DNA of 64,000 bases from Novosphingobium sp. 18050 (lineage in GTDB: Bacteria > Pseudomonadota > Alphaproteobacteria > Sphingomonadales > Sphingomonadaceae): contig NZ_CACSJO010000003.1 in NCBI RefSeq assembly GCF_902706195.1, positions 186,001-250,000 of the forward strand, in the 5' to 3' direction. The position numbers were made by a program, and so were the translations under genes. Position 1 is the stretch's first letter. Each line of letters starts with the position of its first letter. The notes under the pieces were generated by a model. The model had not been told where the DNA came from and did no database searches. It worked only from the letters and a program-made list of their open reading frames with translations. Positions 16,921 through 27,638 of the stretch are shown here, piece by piece.

Positions 16921-18699
16921 ATGACCTCCCCCAAGATCAGAGCGCTTCCGCTTCTCACCGCCTCCCTGCTGGCCGCCTGCGCGGCCCCGCAGGCCTCCCA
17001 CCAGACTGCATCGGTGCCCGGCCCCCAAGCCGCCGCCGCAGGCCCGGTCGAGGTGGGCATCGTCGCCATCAACGACTTCCACGGCGCGCTGGAGCCGCCG
17101 GGCCAGTCGGTCAACGTCAAGCAGGCGGACGGCTCGACCCTGCAGGTTCCCGCAGGCGGCGGGGCGTGGCTGGCCTCGGCGGTGGATTCGATCAAGGCGC
17201 TGCACCCCAACCACGTCGTGGTGGCGGCAGGCGATCTGACCAGCGCGTCGCAGCTCGCCTCCTCGCTCTATCTGGACGAGCCGGCGGTCGGCGTGATGAA
17301 CCGGCTGGGGCTGGAATTCAACGCCGTGGGCAACCACGAATTCGATCGCGGCCCGAAGGAACTCCAGCGCCTGCAAAGCGGCGGCTGCGAGAAGAACGGA
17401 CGGCTCGATCCCTGCCAGCTGGAACAGTTCAAAGGCGCCAGCTACAAGTACCTGTCGGCCAGCACTTTCAAGGCGGACGGCAGCACCCTGTTCCCCGCCA
17501 CCGGCCTCAAGACCTTCGGGACAGGCGCCAACAAGGTGACGATCGGCTTCGTCGGCCTGTCGCTGAAATCGGTGCCGACGCTTGTCGCACCCGAACAGGT
17601 CAAGGACCTGACCTTCGGCGACGAGGCCGAGGCAATCAACAAGGCGATCCCCGTACTCAGGGCCGAAGGCGCCGACGCGGTGGTCGTGCTGATCCACCAG
17701 GGCGGCAAGACGCCGGTAGGCGACCCCAACGGCTGCAACGATTTCACCGGCGACATCCAGCCGATCCTCGATAAGCTGAACCCCGGCGTCGATGTGGTGG
17801 TATCGGGCCACACGCACTGGTCCTACGTCTGCAACTACAAGCCCGCGAACGGCGGCGCGCCGATCCTGCTGACCAGCGCGGGCGTCTACGGCGAACTCGT
17901 CACCGACATCACGCTGAAGATCGACCCCGCCTCGCACCGGGTGGTGTCCTCGGCCGCGCATAACGTCATCGTCCAGTCCACGCCCTACAAGTCCAGCCGG
18001 GGAGAGGTCGCCAATACCGACGCCTTCCCGCGCTTCGCACCGCGCGCCGACGTGGCTGCCTACGTCAAGCAGTACAAGGACGCCTCGATCTCGCTGGTCG
18101 AGCGGCCGGTAGGCAGGATTTCACAAGGCGCATCCAAGAGCGACGGCGCCGAATCGGGTACCGGCGGCACGCTGGGCAACCTGATCGCCGACAGCCAGCT
18201 CGCCGCGACGCGCAGTGCGGGGGCACAGATCGCCTTCACCAACCCCTTCGGCATCCGCGCCTCGCTGGTGCCCGGCGCCAATGGCCAGGTGACCTTCGGA
18301 CAGCTCTACGCCATCGAGCCGTTCGGCAACGAACTGGTGACCATGACGCTCACCGGCACGCAGCTGCGCGGCGTGATCGAGGAAGGACTGGGCGATGAGG
18401 GACCGATGCAGGTGCTTTCGCCTTCGGCCGGACTGATGCTGCGCTATGACCTGACGCGCCCCTCGGGCAACCGCATCGTATCGCTGACCCTTAAGGGCAA
18501 GCCGGTGAGCGCGGCGGCGAACTACCGCGTGAGCGTGGTGAACTTCCTCGCCGAGGGGGGCGACGGCTTCACGACTTTCGCCAAGGGCACCGAGCGCACG
18601 CGCGGCATGATCGACGTGATGGCGTTCGAAGACTGGCTGAAGGCCGTACCGGTGCGCGAAGTCCCGCAGGAGAACCGCACGGTGAAGGTCGGAAAATAA
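16921..18699 (+). CDS. 5'-nucleotidase/UshA-like metallophosphatase lipoprotein
   Basis: A 592-residue two-domain hydrolase. A lipoprotein signal ends in SLLAAC with the lipidated Cys at about residue 20, so it is membrane-anchored in the periplasm or outer surface. The calcineurin-like domain shows INDFHG (D52, H54), GNHEFDRG and SGHTHW metal motifs. The C-terminal nucleotidase domain contains TNPFGIRASL and the substrate-binding NFLAEGGDGF. The family dephosphorylates extracellular nucleotides for salvage of nucleoside and phosphate. A strong hairpin follows the stop. Confidence 0.93.
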   Translation: MTSPKIRALPLLTASLLAACAAPQASHQTASVPGPQAAAAGPVEVGIVAINDFHGALEPPGQSVNVKQADGSTLQVPAGGGAWLASAVDSIKALHPNHVVVAAGDLTSASQLASSLYLDEPAVGVMNRLGLEFNAVGNHEFDRGPKELQRLQSGGCEKNGRLDPCQLEQFKGASYKYLSASTFKADGSTLFPATGLKTFGTGANKVTIGFVGLSLKSVPTLVAPEQVKDLTFGDEAEAINKAIPVLRAEGADAVVVLIHQGGKTPVGDPNGCNDFTGDIQPILDKLNPGVDVVVSGHTHWSYVCNYKPANGGAPILLTSAGVYGELVTDITLKIDPASHRVVSSAAHNVIVQSTPYKSSRGEVANTDAFPRFAPRADVAAYVKQYKDASISLVERPVGRISQGASKSDGAESGTGGTLGNLIADSQLAATRSAGAQIAFTNPFGIRASLVPGANGQVTFGQLYAIEPFGNELVTMTLTGTQLRGVIEEGLGDEGPMQVLSPSAGLMLRYDLTRPSGNRIVSLTLKGKPVSAAANYRVSVVNFLAEGGDGFTTFAKGTERTRGMIDVMAFEDWLKAVPVREVPQENRTVKVGK

Positions 18700-18706
18700 G
18701 GCTGGT

Positions 18707-18735
18707 AGCCGTCCCGGCATAACGCCGGGACGGCT
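18707..18735. terminator. Strong hairpin after the 5'-nucleotidase gene
   Basis: AGCCGTCCCGGC (18707-18718) pairs perfectly with GCCGGGACGGCT (18724-18735) around a five-base loop, 7 bp after the stop. It is symmetrical and may serve both strands, since the next gene is convergent. Confidence 0.7.
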
Positions 18736-18768
18736 CCACTTCGCCGCGCATCCCGACACCTCGCGGCG

Positions 18769-18792
18769 CGCTCCCTATCCGGGGAGCGTTTT
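18769..18792 (+). terminator. Second hairpin with T-run before the convergent gene
   Basis: CGCTCCC (18769-18775) pairs with GGGAGCG (18782-18788) and is followed on the plus strand by TTTT, the form of an intrinsic terminator. It abuts the stop of the convergent DUF2306 gene. Confidence 0.6.
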
Positions 18793-19301
18793 CAACTCAG
18801 CAACCAGTGGCCCAGCAGGCGGTCGAACGGGAAAGTGAAGAACCCCGCGATCAGCAGCGCGCCGATAATCATGCCGCGCACCGTGCGGCGATGGCGCGCC
18901 ACGTTGTGCCGGCGGGCATTGAACACCAGCAGCGGCACCAGCACGATGGTCAGGAACGACAGCGCGTGGATGGGGCTGAAATGGCCCGGATTGCTGGTCG
19001 TCACGAACAGGCTGTCGACCGCGGTAAGAAGCATCGCCGCGCTCCATACATAGCCGAGCTGGCGATGCCCCGGCGTTCCACGCGGGCGCCACAGCAGCAC
19101 CGGGGTAAGCGCCAGCGCGGTCATGATCGTGGCGAGGTGCAGCCATATCACCGCCGGAATCGCGGGCCAGTCGTGCATGCCCTTGAACAGGGCAACGACG
19201 ATGAAGCCCAGCATCACCAGCGCCAGTCCCCCAAGCACCTTTTCCAGCCGGTCGGGCGCGATCGAGCGCAGGGCGGGTGCCTGCGCCGGCTGCGTCGCCA
19301 T
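18792..19301 (-). CDS. DUF2306-type membrane protein
   Basis: A 169-residue integral membrane protein with four predicted spans (for example LGGLALVMLGFIVVALF, LATIMTALALTPVLLW, LTIVLVPLLVF and MIIGALLIAGFF). His residues at the span edges (HLA, HFSPIHAL) recall DUF2306-like proteins of unknown function. The ATG at 19301 overlaps the stop of the upstream methyltransferase gene (ATGA), so it is translationally coupled to the lgt/methyltransferase operon. The family call is moderate; the membrane topology is clear. Confidence 0.65.
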   Translation of the reverse strand: MATQPAQAPALRSIAPDRLEKVLGGLALVMLGFIVVALFKGMHDWPAIPAVIWLHLATIMTALALTPVLLWRPRGTPGHRQLGYVWSAAMLLTAVDSLFVTTSNPGHFSPIHALSFLTIVLVPLLVFNARRHNVARHRRTVRGMIIGALLIAGFFTFPFDRLLGHWLLS

Positions 19302-20365
19302 CAAAAGCCCGCGCCGTCCGGCCAGCCCGGCCCGGCCAGGCCCATCACCTTGAACAATTCCCCCATCTGCGCCTCGTCTACCAGTCGATCTCTGGCGGCG
19401 AGTATTGCAGAAGATTGCTGCGGCGCAATACCGGCCAGCTGCGCGGCGCGCATGTCTATGCCCAGCGCGCGCAGGAAGGCCCCTTGCGTCACTGTGCCGA
19501 GGTGGCGCGCTCCGCCCGCCAGCGCCACTTGCGCGGCAGTGGCGAAATCGACGAGGCAAGTCAGGTCCGCCTCGCCCGGCAATGCGAAGGGGTCGACTTT
19601 CGTGTGATCCTTTAGCGCCTGCAGCGTCGATCCGGTCTGCGTCTGCGTATAGCCGTAGTCGATCAGCAGCGCCGCGCCGCCCTGCGCGGCAAGCCGCCCG
19701 GCGATCTCGCCGGTGACGGCAGCGGCGCCGGGGCAGGTCTCGATCAGGGTCTGTTCCGGGCTGTTTTTGAGGTGCTCGGGAATCGCCGCGTCCATCGGCT
19801 TGTCGCCGGCCACTGGCAAGAAACGGCCGCCTTCGCCGTCTGTATCCTGCCAGTCGACCATACGCTCGCGCCAGCCCTGCGCGGTCTTCACCAACTGGCG
19901 TACCGGCAGGGCGTCGAGGAACTCGTTGCCCACGATCACGAGCGGCGCGTCCGTGGGCAGGGTGTCCATGTCGTCGTGCCACTGCGCGTCCGGTACAGCG
20001 CCCCGCTGAACGGCCCGCAGCGCGGCGGAGCCTTCGATGAAGTGGACCTGCGGCTCCAGCCCCTGCCGCTTCATCGCCCGCAGCGCATCGTGGGCCAGAG
20101 TGCCGCGTCCCGGGCCAAGCTCGACGTAGTGGATCGGCGCAGGGCTACCCGCGCGCATCCAGATGTCGACCAGCCACAGGCCGACAAGCTCGCCGAACAT
20201 CTGGCTGATCTCGGGCGCGGTGATGAAGTCTCCGCCGCTGCCTAGCGGGTCCTTGCCGGCATAGTAGCGGGCGTTCGATTCGCCCATGTAGTGCTGCAGC
20301 GTGATCGGGCCGAAGCTGGTGATCAGCCGCTGGAACACCGCGCCGAGCGATTCGCCTTCTGCCAT
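19301..20365 (-). CDS. MidA/NDUFAF7-type SAM-dependent methyltransferase
   Basis: A 354-residue class I methyltransferase of the DUF185 family. The SAM-binding motif is VELGPGRGTL, preceded by the family stretch GDFITAPEISQMFGELVGLW, and the NEFLDALPV segment is also characteristic. Eukaryotic NDUFAF7 methylates an Arg of a complex I subunit; the bacterial role is presumed similar but is not established. ATG 20365 (MAEGES) is chosen because upstream residues overlap the lgt end. It sits 10 bp downstream of lgt on the same strand. Confidence 0.9.
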   Translation of the reverse strand: MAEGESLGAVFQRLITSFGPITLQHYMGESNARYYAGKDPLGSGGDFITAPEISQMFGELVGLWLVDIWMRAGSPAPIHYVELGPGRGTLAHDALRAMKRQGLEPQVHFIEGSAALRAVQRGAVPDAQWHDDMDTLPTDAPLVIVGNEFLDALPVRQLVKTAQGWRERMVDWQDTDGEGGRFLPVAGDKPMDAAIPEHLKNSPEQTLIETCPGAAAVTGEIAGRLAAQGGAALLIDYGYTQTQTGSTLQALKDHTKVDPFALPGEADLTCLVDFATAAQVALAGGARHLGTVTQGAFLRALGIDMRAAQLAGIAPQQSSAILAARDRLVDEAQMGELFKVMGLAGPGWPDGAGF

Positions 20366-20375
20366 GAGGAAGCGC

Positions 20376-21275
20376 TCAGGTAATCTCGATCGGGCGGCGC
20401 GTCGCAAGCGCCGGCCGGGCAAGCGCCCTCGCCACCATGAACAGACCCAGCAGGATCAGCGGGATCGTAAGCCACTGGCCCATCGACAGGCCGGTCGACT
20501 GCGCGAACTGCGCGAGTTGCTTGTCCGGCTCACGAAAGAATTCCACTGTGAAGCGCGCGGCGGCGATACCTGCGGTGAACACGCCCACCAGCAGGCCCGG
20601 ACGGAAACGCGCGCGCGTCTTCCAGTACAGCAGCAGCATGACGACGATCATCAGCAGCCCCTCCAGCCCCGCTTCGTAAAGCTGGCTGGGGTGGCGCGGC
20701 AGCTGGTCCGGGGCATCGGGGAAGACCATCGCCCAGGGCACGTTGCCTGTGACGACGCGGCCCCACAGTTCGCCGTTGACGAAGTTGGCAAGGCGCCCGA
20801 ACAGCATCCCGAACGGCACACAGACCGAGATATAGTCCATCACCCGCACGAAGCTCAGCTGGTTGCGCCAGGATACCCAGGCGACCGCCAGCAGCACGCC
20901 GATCAACCCGCCGTGGAAGCTCATGCCGCCGTGCCACAGCTGCACCAGCTGACTTGGGTGAGCCCAGAGGCTGGGAATATCCGAACTGCCGCCCGTGTAG
21001 AACGTGGCGTAGCCCAGCCGCCCGCCAAGGATGATGCCCAGGGTGCAGTAAAAGAACAGGTCGTCGGCATGGTGCTGCGCCATGGGCGCGCCGGGTGACT
21101 TTATCATGCGCGAAAGGTGCCAGTATCCCAGCACGATCCCGGCAAGATAGGCCAGCGAGTACCAGCGCAGCTCAAAGCTGCCGATACGGAACAGGTAGTT
21201 CTTGAGGCCCAGGTTGACCCAGTAGATGGGCTCGGACGCCTCGGCGGCGGCTGCGGCAAGCAGTGTCAGGGACAA
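20376..21275 (-). CDS. lgt: Prolipoprotein diacylglyceryl transferase
   Basis: A 299-residue inner-membrane enzyme that transfers diacylglycerol from phosphatidylglycerol to the lipobox Cys of prolipoproteins. Conserved elements are visible: WHGGMSFHGGLIG, GRLANFVNGELWGR (Lgt signature) and RHPSQLYEAGLEG. Seven spans are predicted. Clients in this window include the 5'-nucleotidase and the collagen-like lipoprotein. It is divergent from glnD over 213 bp. Confidence 0.97.
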   Translation of the reverse strand: MSLTLLAAAAAEASEPIYWVNLGLKNYLFRIGSFELRWYSLAYLAGIVLGYWHLSRMIKSPGAPMAQHHADDLFFYCTLGIILGGRLGYATFYTGGSSDIPSLWAHPSQLVQLWHGGMSFHGGLIGVLLAVAWVSWRNQLSFVRVMDYISVCVPFGMLFGRLANFVNGELWGRVVTGNVPWAMVFPDAPDQLPRHPSQLYEAGLEGLLMIVVMLLLYWKTRARFRPGLLVGVFTAGIAAARFTVEFFREPDKQLAQFAQSTGLSMGQWLTIPLILLGLFMVARALARPALATRRPIEIT

Positions 21276-21488
21276 GTCGTGGACCTCGCGTGCTTCATGT
21301 CCGGGCGGCCGGGGCCGGGATACACCCCGGTGGACCCCGCCCTGGCCCTGGATGGCCTTGGTTACGCGCGGCCTTCTGGCATAGCCCGGTACGCGATGGT
21401 AGCCGGCAATTCATATCTCTGCTGCATAACCGCGAGATCACCACCTGCGGCTTTTCCTTAGCCCCCGCAGCGTATAGACCCCGAGGCC

Positions 21489-24242
21489 ATGAGCAGCGTG
21501 ATCCGTATCCCTTCCCCCCGTTCCGTGATCGACCGCCGCGAACTCGCCGCGCGCATCGATGCCGTGGTCGCCGAGCAGGGCGGCGCCAAGGGCCGCAAGG
21601 CCATCGTCGAACTGCTGCGCGCCGCGCTGGAAACCGGCCGCGCCGAGATTGCGCGCCGCCTGATCGAGAAGCCTTCTGCAGGGCACGAAGTGGCGGAAGC
21701 GCAGGCTTTCCTGGTCGACCAGCTGGTGCGCGTGATCCACGATCACATCTGCGCCAACGTCTATCCGGCCGGCAACCGTTCGAAGGGCGAGCGGCTGACG
21801 ATCATGGCTGTCGGCGGCTATGGCCGGGGCGAGATGGCGCCGCACTCCGACGTCGATATCGCCTTCCTAACGCCGATCAAGCAGACGCCGTGGTGCGAGC
21901 AGGTGATCGAGGCCATGCTCTACTTCATGTGGGACCTGGCGCTGAAGGTCGGCCATTCCAGCCGCTCGCTCGACGACATGGTGCGCATGTCGAAATCCGA
22001 CCTGACGATCCGCACAGCCATGCTGGAAGGCCGCTACGTCTGGGGCGACCAGGACCTGTACGAGGAGGCGCGCACCCGCTTCTTTAAGGATGTGGTGTCC
22101 GGCACCGAGCGCCAGTTCGTCGTCGAAAAACTGGCCGAGCGCGAGGAACGCCACAAGCGCATGGGCGACAGCCGCTATGTCGTCGAACCCAACATTAAGG
22201 AGGGCAAGGGCGGCCTGCGCGACCTGCACACGCTCTACTGGATCGGCAAGTACATCCACAAGGTGCGCGATGCCTCCGAACTGGTCAGCGTCGGCCTGCT
22301 GACCCAGAAGGAATACCGCTCGTTCCGCCGCGCCGAGAACTTCTTCTGGGCTGTACGCTGCCATCTGCACACCATCACCCGCCGCGCAGAGGACCGCCTG
22401 ACCTTCGACATGCAGCGCGAAGTGGCGGCGCGGATGAACTTCTCCGACCGTCCGGGCAAGAGCGCGGTGGAGCGCTTCATGCAGATGTTCTTCCTGCAGG
22501 CCAAGGTCGTGGGCAACCTGACCGGGGTGTTCCTTGCCCAGCTCGACGAGCAGTTCGCCAAGCGCCAGCCGCGCGGGCTGCTGGCCGGTTTCCGCGCCAA
22601 GGAACGCATTCTCAAGGGCTACAAGGTCTTCGGCGGCCGCCTCAAGGCGCCTTCGGACGAATGGTTCGCCGCCGATCCGGTACGCATGATCGAGATTTTC
22701 GTGCTGGCCGACCGAGAGCATCTGGATATCCACCCCGAAACCCTGCGCCTGATCTCCCGCGATGCCGTGCTGATCCGCGACGAGGTGCGCCGCGACAAGC
22801 GCGCCAACGAACTGTTCATGGAACTGCTAACCAGCCGCAACGACCCCGAAGTTGCGCTGCGCAGCTTCAACGAGGCGGGCGTATTCGGCCGCTTCGTGAC
22901 CGAGTTCGGCCGGGTCAACGCGCAGATGCAGTTCGACATGTACCACCATTACACGGTGGACGAGCATACGATCCGCGCCATCGGCCTCGTCGCCCGGATC
23001 GAAAAGGGCGAGCTGAAGGGCGACCACCCGCTGGCCCACGAGGTGATCCCCAAGCTGCGCTCGCGCCGGGCGCTCTATGTCTCGGTGCTGCTGCATGACA
23101 TCGCCAAGGGGCGTAAGGGCGACCACTCGGTGCTGGGCGCAGAAATCGCACTCAAGCTGTGCCCACGCTTCGGCCTCGACGAGGATGAAACCGAACTGGT
23201 TTCATGGCTGGTCCGCCAGCACCTGCTGCTGTCCGCCACGGCAATGAAACGCGACCTTTCGGACGGCAAGACCATCGCCGACTTCGTCGAAGTGGTGCAG
23301 TCGGTGGACCGCCTGCGCCAACTGACCGTGCTCACCATCGTCGACATCCGCGCGGTCGGCCCCGGCACCTGGAATTCGTGGAAGCGCCAGCTCATCGCCA
23401 CACTCTACGGCGCCGCAGAGGAACGCCTGCGCCTGGGCCATGCCGAATTCGGCCGCTCCAACCGCGTCGCCGCCAAGAAGGCCGCCGTCGAGGCCATGGG
23501 CGGCGAGTACCCTGCGCTGATCGCGAAAGTCGGCGGCGTGCTGGGCGATGCCTACTGGATCGCCGAGCCGGATGACGTGATCGCGAAGAACCTGATCGAA
23601 CTGGACGCTTCGGCAGATCAGCCGCTCTCGATCTTCACCGAATACTACCCGGCGCACGGCGCCACGCTGGTGACGGTGATCGCATCGGACCACCCGGGCC
23701 TGTTCTACCGCATCGCCGGCGGCATCCATCTGGCCGGCGGCAACATCATCGACGCGCGCATCCACACTACCCGCACGGGGCGCGCGGTCGACAACTTCCT
23801 GGTGCAGGACCCGCTCGGCCGGCCATTCATGGAAGTCAGCCAACTCGAACGCCTCAGCCTCTCGATCGAGAATGCGCTGGCCAACCGGATCAATATCCTG
23901 CCCCAGCTGGTCGCCCGGCCCGATGCCCGTCCCCGCGCCGATGCCTTCGACGTGCGGCCGCGCGTGCTGTTCGACAACAAGGCCTCGAACCGTTTCACCG
24001 TGGTCGAAGTCAATTCGCGCGACCGGCCCGCCCTGCTCAACCGGCTGGCCTATGCGCTGTTCGAATCGAAACTGATGGTCCACTCCGCCCACATCGCCAC
24101 TTACGGCGAGCGTGCGGCGGATACCTTCTACGTCACCGACCTCTTCGGCGAAAAGCTGACCGGCACTCCGCGCCTCAAGGCGCTGGAACGCCGCCTGCTG
24201 GAAGCGGCGAGCGAACCGACCGGCGAAGAGGTGGCAGCCTGA
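21489..24242 (+). CDS. glnD: [Protein-PII] uridylyltransferase/uridylyl-removing enzyme
   Basis: A 917-residue nitrogen sensor that uridylylates PII proteins when glutamine is low and removes UMP when it is high. Domains in order are the nucleotidyltransferase (GGYGRGEMAPHSDVDIAFL, about 109-127, with D121 and D123), the PII-UTase helical region, an HD hydrolase domain (VLLHDIAKGRKGDHSVLG) and two C-terminal ACT domains (from about 725 and about 835) for glutamine sensing. Length and order are standard. It has its own upstream region divergent from lgt. Confidence 0.96.
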   Translation: MSSVIRIPSPRSVIDRRELAARIDAVVAEQGGAKGRKAIVELLRAALETGRAEIARRLIEKPSAGHEVAEAQAFLVDQLVRVIHDHICANVYPAGNRSKGERLTIMAVGGYGRGEMAPHSDVDIAFLTPIKQTPWCEQVIEAMLYFMWDLALKVGHSSRSLDDMVRMSKSDLTIRTAMLEGRYVWGDQDLYEEARTRFFKDVVSGTERQFVVEKLAEREERHKRMGDSRYVVEPNIKEGKGGLRDLHTLYWIGKYIHKVRDASELVSVGLLTQKEYRSFRRAENFFWAVRCHLHTITRRAEDRLTFDMQREVAARMNFSDRPGKSAVERFMQMFFLQAKVVGNLTGVFLAQLDEQFAKRQPRGLLAGFRAKERILKGYKVFGGRLKAPSDEWFAADPVRMIEIFVLADREHLDIHPETLRLISRDAVLIRDEVRRDKRANELFMELLTSRNDPEVALRSFNEAGVFGRFVTEFGRVNAQMQFDMYHHYTVDEHTIRAIGLVARIEKGELKGDHPLAHEVIPKLRSRRALYVSVLLHDIAKGRKGDHSVLGAEIALKLCPRFGLDEDETELVSWLVRQHLLLSATAMKRDLSDGKTIADFVEVVQSVDRLRQLTVLTIVDIRAVGPGTWNSWKRQLIATLYGAAEERLRLGHAEFGRSNRVAAKKAAVEAMGGEYPALIAKVGGVLGDAYWIAEPDDVIAKNLIELDASADQPLSIFTEYYPAHGATLVTVIASDHPGLFYRIAGGIHLAGGNIIDARIHTTRTGRAVDNFLVQDPLGRPFMEVSQLERLSLSIENALANRINILPQLVARPDARPRADAFDVRPRVLFDNKASNRFTVVEVNSRDRPALLNRLAYALFESKLMVHSAHIATYGERAADTFYVTDLFGEKLTGTPRLKALERRLLEAASEPTGEEVAA

Positions 24243-24357
24243 GGGGCAAGGCGCAATCATCAGGCCGTAAACACAAATCGCGACACATGTACGAGTTGAA
24301 ACCTCGCCAAGCCGCCCCCAACTGTTGCGCTGCAGCAAACTGGCACAAGGTTATTCC

Positions 24358-25503
24358 GTGACCCGTCCGCACTCAGACTCCAACCTCCGGCCCCAAAGTG
24401 TACTCGTCCTTCAGGGGGGCGGCGCGCTCGGCGCCTACCAGGCGGGGGTCTACGAAGCGCTGGCGAAAGAAGATGCCCTGCCGGACTGGGTGGCGGGCAT
24501 CTCGATCGGCGCGATCAACGCGGGGATCATTGCCGGCAATGCGCCGAAAGACCGCGTGCCGATGCTGCGCAAATTCTGGAACGGGGTGTCCTCCGAACTG
24601 CTCTACCGTATCGACGAGCGCATCGGTTTCGCCCGCCGCGCCTTCAACGAGGGCGCCGCGCAGTGGGCCGCAACGTTCGGCATCCCCGGCTTCTTCACCC
24701 CGCGCTTCCCCCTGCCGCTGCCCGAATGGCCCGCCGACCTCAGCCGCCTGAGCTATTACGACACCGCCCCGCTGCGCCAGACGCTGCTGGAGGTGATCGA
24801 CTTCGACCGCCTCAACACCGCCGAAACCCGCTTCAGCGTGGGGGCAGTCAACATGCTCACCGGCAACTTCGCCTATTTCGACAATACCGAGCGCGCAATT
24901 GGCCCCGACCACATCATGGCCAGCGGTGCTCTGCCTCCTGGTTTTCCCCCGGTGGAGATCGACGGCCAGTGGTACTGGGATGGCGGCCTGGTCTCCAACA
25001 CCCCGCTGCAATACGTGCTCGACAACCGCCCCTCGTGCGAGATGACAGTCTATCAGGTGGACCTGTTCTCCTCGCGCGGGATCGTGCCGCGCACCATGGC
25101 CGACGTCGCCCAGCGCGAGAAGGACATCCGCTTTTCCAGCCGCACGCGCCTCGGCACCGACCAGTCGCGCCAGCTGCAGAAAATGTGCGCCGCCGCCAAG
25201 CGCCTGGCGAAAAAGCTGCCCGAAGACCTGCTGGACGATCCCGACCTTGCGCATCTGCTGGGCTGCAGGCCCGCCGGCGCGGTGGCGGTGATGCACCTCA
25301 TCAACCGGCCCGAGGATTTCGAGACCAATTCCAAGGACTACGAATTCTCCCGCGTCACGGTGAACGAGCACTGGGCCACGGGACGCGCCGATGCGGCCCA
25401 CTCGCTGGCCCATCCCGACTGGACCGGCCGCCGCCTGAAGGCCGATGAAATAGTCACTTTCGACCTCGCCGGCGCCGATCCGGCACATCCTCTGACCGCA
25501 TGA
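24358..25503 (+). CDS. Patatin-like phospholipase with DUF3734-type tail
   Basis: A 381-residue cytoplasmic acyl hydrolase. The patatin oxyanion motif is LQGGGALGAYQAGVYEAL, the nucleophile Ser lies in GISIG, and the catalytic Asp in WDGGLVSN. The C-terminal 110 residues, with the KKLPEDLLDDPDLAHLL region, look like DUF3734. A GTG at 24358 is taken as start; a TTG 33 bp upstream is an alternative. It lies 14 bp before a 3-hydroxybutyrate dehydrogenase gene on the same strand, suggesting a role in polyhydroxybutyrate or lipid turnover, which is inference. Confidence 0.88.
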   Translation: MTRPHSDSNLRPQSVLVLQGGGALGAYQAGVYEALAKEDALPDWVAGISIGAINAGIIAGNAPKDRVPMLRKFWNGVSSELLYRIDERIGFARRAFNEGAAQWAATFGIPGFFTPRFPLPLPEWPADLSRLSYYDTAPLRQTLLEVIDFDRLNTAETRFSVGAVNMLTGNFAYFDNTERAIGPDHIMASGALPPGFPPVEIDGQWYWDGGLVSNTPLQYVLDNRPSCEMTVYQVDLFSSRGIVPRTMADVAQREKDIRFSSRTRLGTDQSRQLQKMCAAAKRLAKKLPEDLLDDPDLAHLLGCRPAGAVAVMHLINRPEDFETNSKDYEFSRVTVNEHWATGRADAAHSLAHPDWTGRRLKADEIVTFDLAGADPAHPLTA

Positions 25504-25517
25504 TGGGAGTTAAGTAG

Positions 25518-26297
25518 ATGAAACTCAAGGACAAGGTCTGCATCGTCACCGGCGCCGCCAGCGGCATCGGCAACGCCATCGCTCATAAATACGCCGGTGA
25601 AGGCGGCAAGGTCGTCATTGCCGACCTCAACCTCGAAGCCGCGCAGAAGGCGGCGGACGACATCACCGCGAAGGGCGGCATCGCCATGGCCGTGGCGATG
25701 GACGTGACCAGCGAGGAACAGGTCAACGAAGGCGTCGCCGCCGTGGTCGCGGCCTGGGGCACGGTCGACGTGCTGGTCTCCAACGCGGGCATCCAGATCG
25801 TAAATCCGGTGGAGAATTTCGCTTACGCCGACTGGAAGAAGATGCTGGCGATCCACCTCGACGGCGCCTTCCTCACCTCCAAGGCGGTGCTGCCGCACAT
25901 GTATGCTCAGGGGTCCGGCTCGGTGATCTTCATGGGCTCGGTCCACTCCAAGGAGGCCAGCCCGCTCAAGAGCGCCTACGTCACCGCCAAGCATGGCCTG
26001 CTGGGCCTTTCGCGCGTGATCGCCAAGGAAGGCGGCAAGAAGGGCGTCCGCACCAACGTCATCTGCCCCGGCTTCGTGCGCACCCCGCTGGTGGACAAGC
26101 AGATCCCCGAGCAGGCCAAGGAACTGGGCATTTCCGAAGAGGACGTGGTGAAGACCGTGATGCTCGGCCAGACCGTCGACGGCGAATTCACCACGGTGGA
26201 CGATATCGCCGAAGTCGCGCTGTTCTTCGCCGGGTTCGAAACCAACGCCCTGACCGGCCAGTCGCTGGTGGCCAGCCACGGCTGGTTCATGGAGTAA
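25518..26297 (+). CDS. bdhA: 3-hydroxybutyrate dehydrogenase (SDR)
   Basis: A 259-residue SDR that oxidises (R)-3-hydroxybutyrate to acetoacetate with NAD. It shows [12 protein letters not shown], the NAD-selective Asp in [17 protein letters not shown], and catalytic YVTAKHG. The PVENF and GSVHSKEAS loops and the C-terminal [16 protein letters not shown] are typical of bacterial Bdh enzymes. A good ribosome site (GGGAG) precedes the ATG. It is cotranscribed with the patatin-like gene and ends at a hairpin shared with convergent asd. Confidence 0.88.
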   Translation: MKLKDKVCIVTGAASGIGNAIAHKYAGEGGKVVIADLNLEAAQKAADDITAKGGIAMAVAMDVTSEEQVNEGVAAVVAAWGTVDVLVSNAGIQIVNPVENFAYADWKKMLAIHLDGAFLTSKAVLPHMYAQGSGSVIFMGSVHSKEASPLKSAYVTAKHGLLGLSRVIAKEGGKKGVRTNVICPGFVRTPLVDKQIPEQAKELGISEEDVVKTVMLGQTVDGEFTTVDDIAEVALFFAGFETNALTGQSLVASHGWFME

Positions 26298-26333
26298 CCC
26301 GGTTGCGGTCGATGGACTGAATGCAGACCAGTA

Positions 26334-26355
26334 ACGCGCGCCATGCGGCGCGCGT
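26334..26355. terminator. Bidirectional hairpin between bdhA and asd
   Basis: ACGCGCGCC (26334-26342) pairs perfectly with GGCGCGCGT (26347-26355) around ATGC, midway between two convergent genes. There is no T-run on the plus strand. Confidence 0.6.
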
Positions 26356-26366
26356 CACCCGTTCCA

Positions 26367-27522
<1,156 letters not shown>

Positions 27523-27638
27523 GACCGCGCGAAGGCAGTCGGTTTCGGGGTGGTAATAATGATCGGCTTTGCGAACATGACGGTGCCACTAGCGGGATGC
27601 GAGGGATGTGTAAACAGTCATTATGTTGCGTTTGACGC

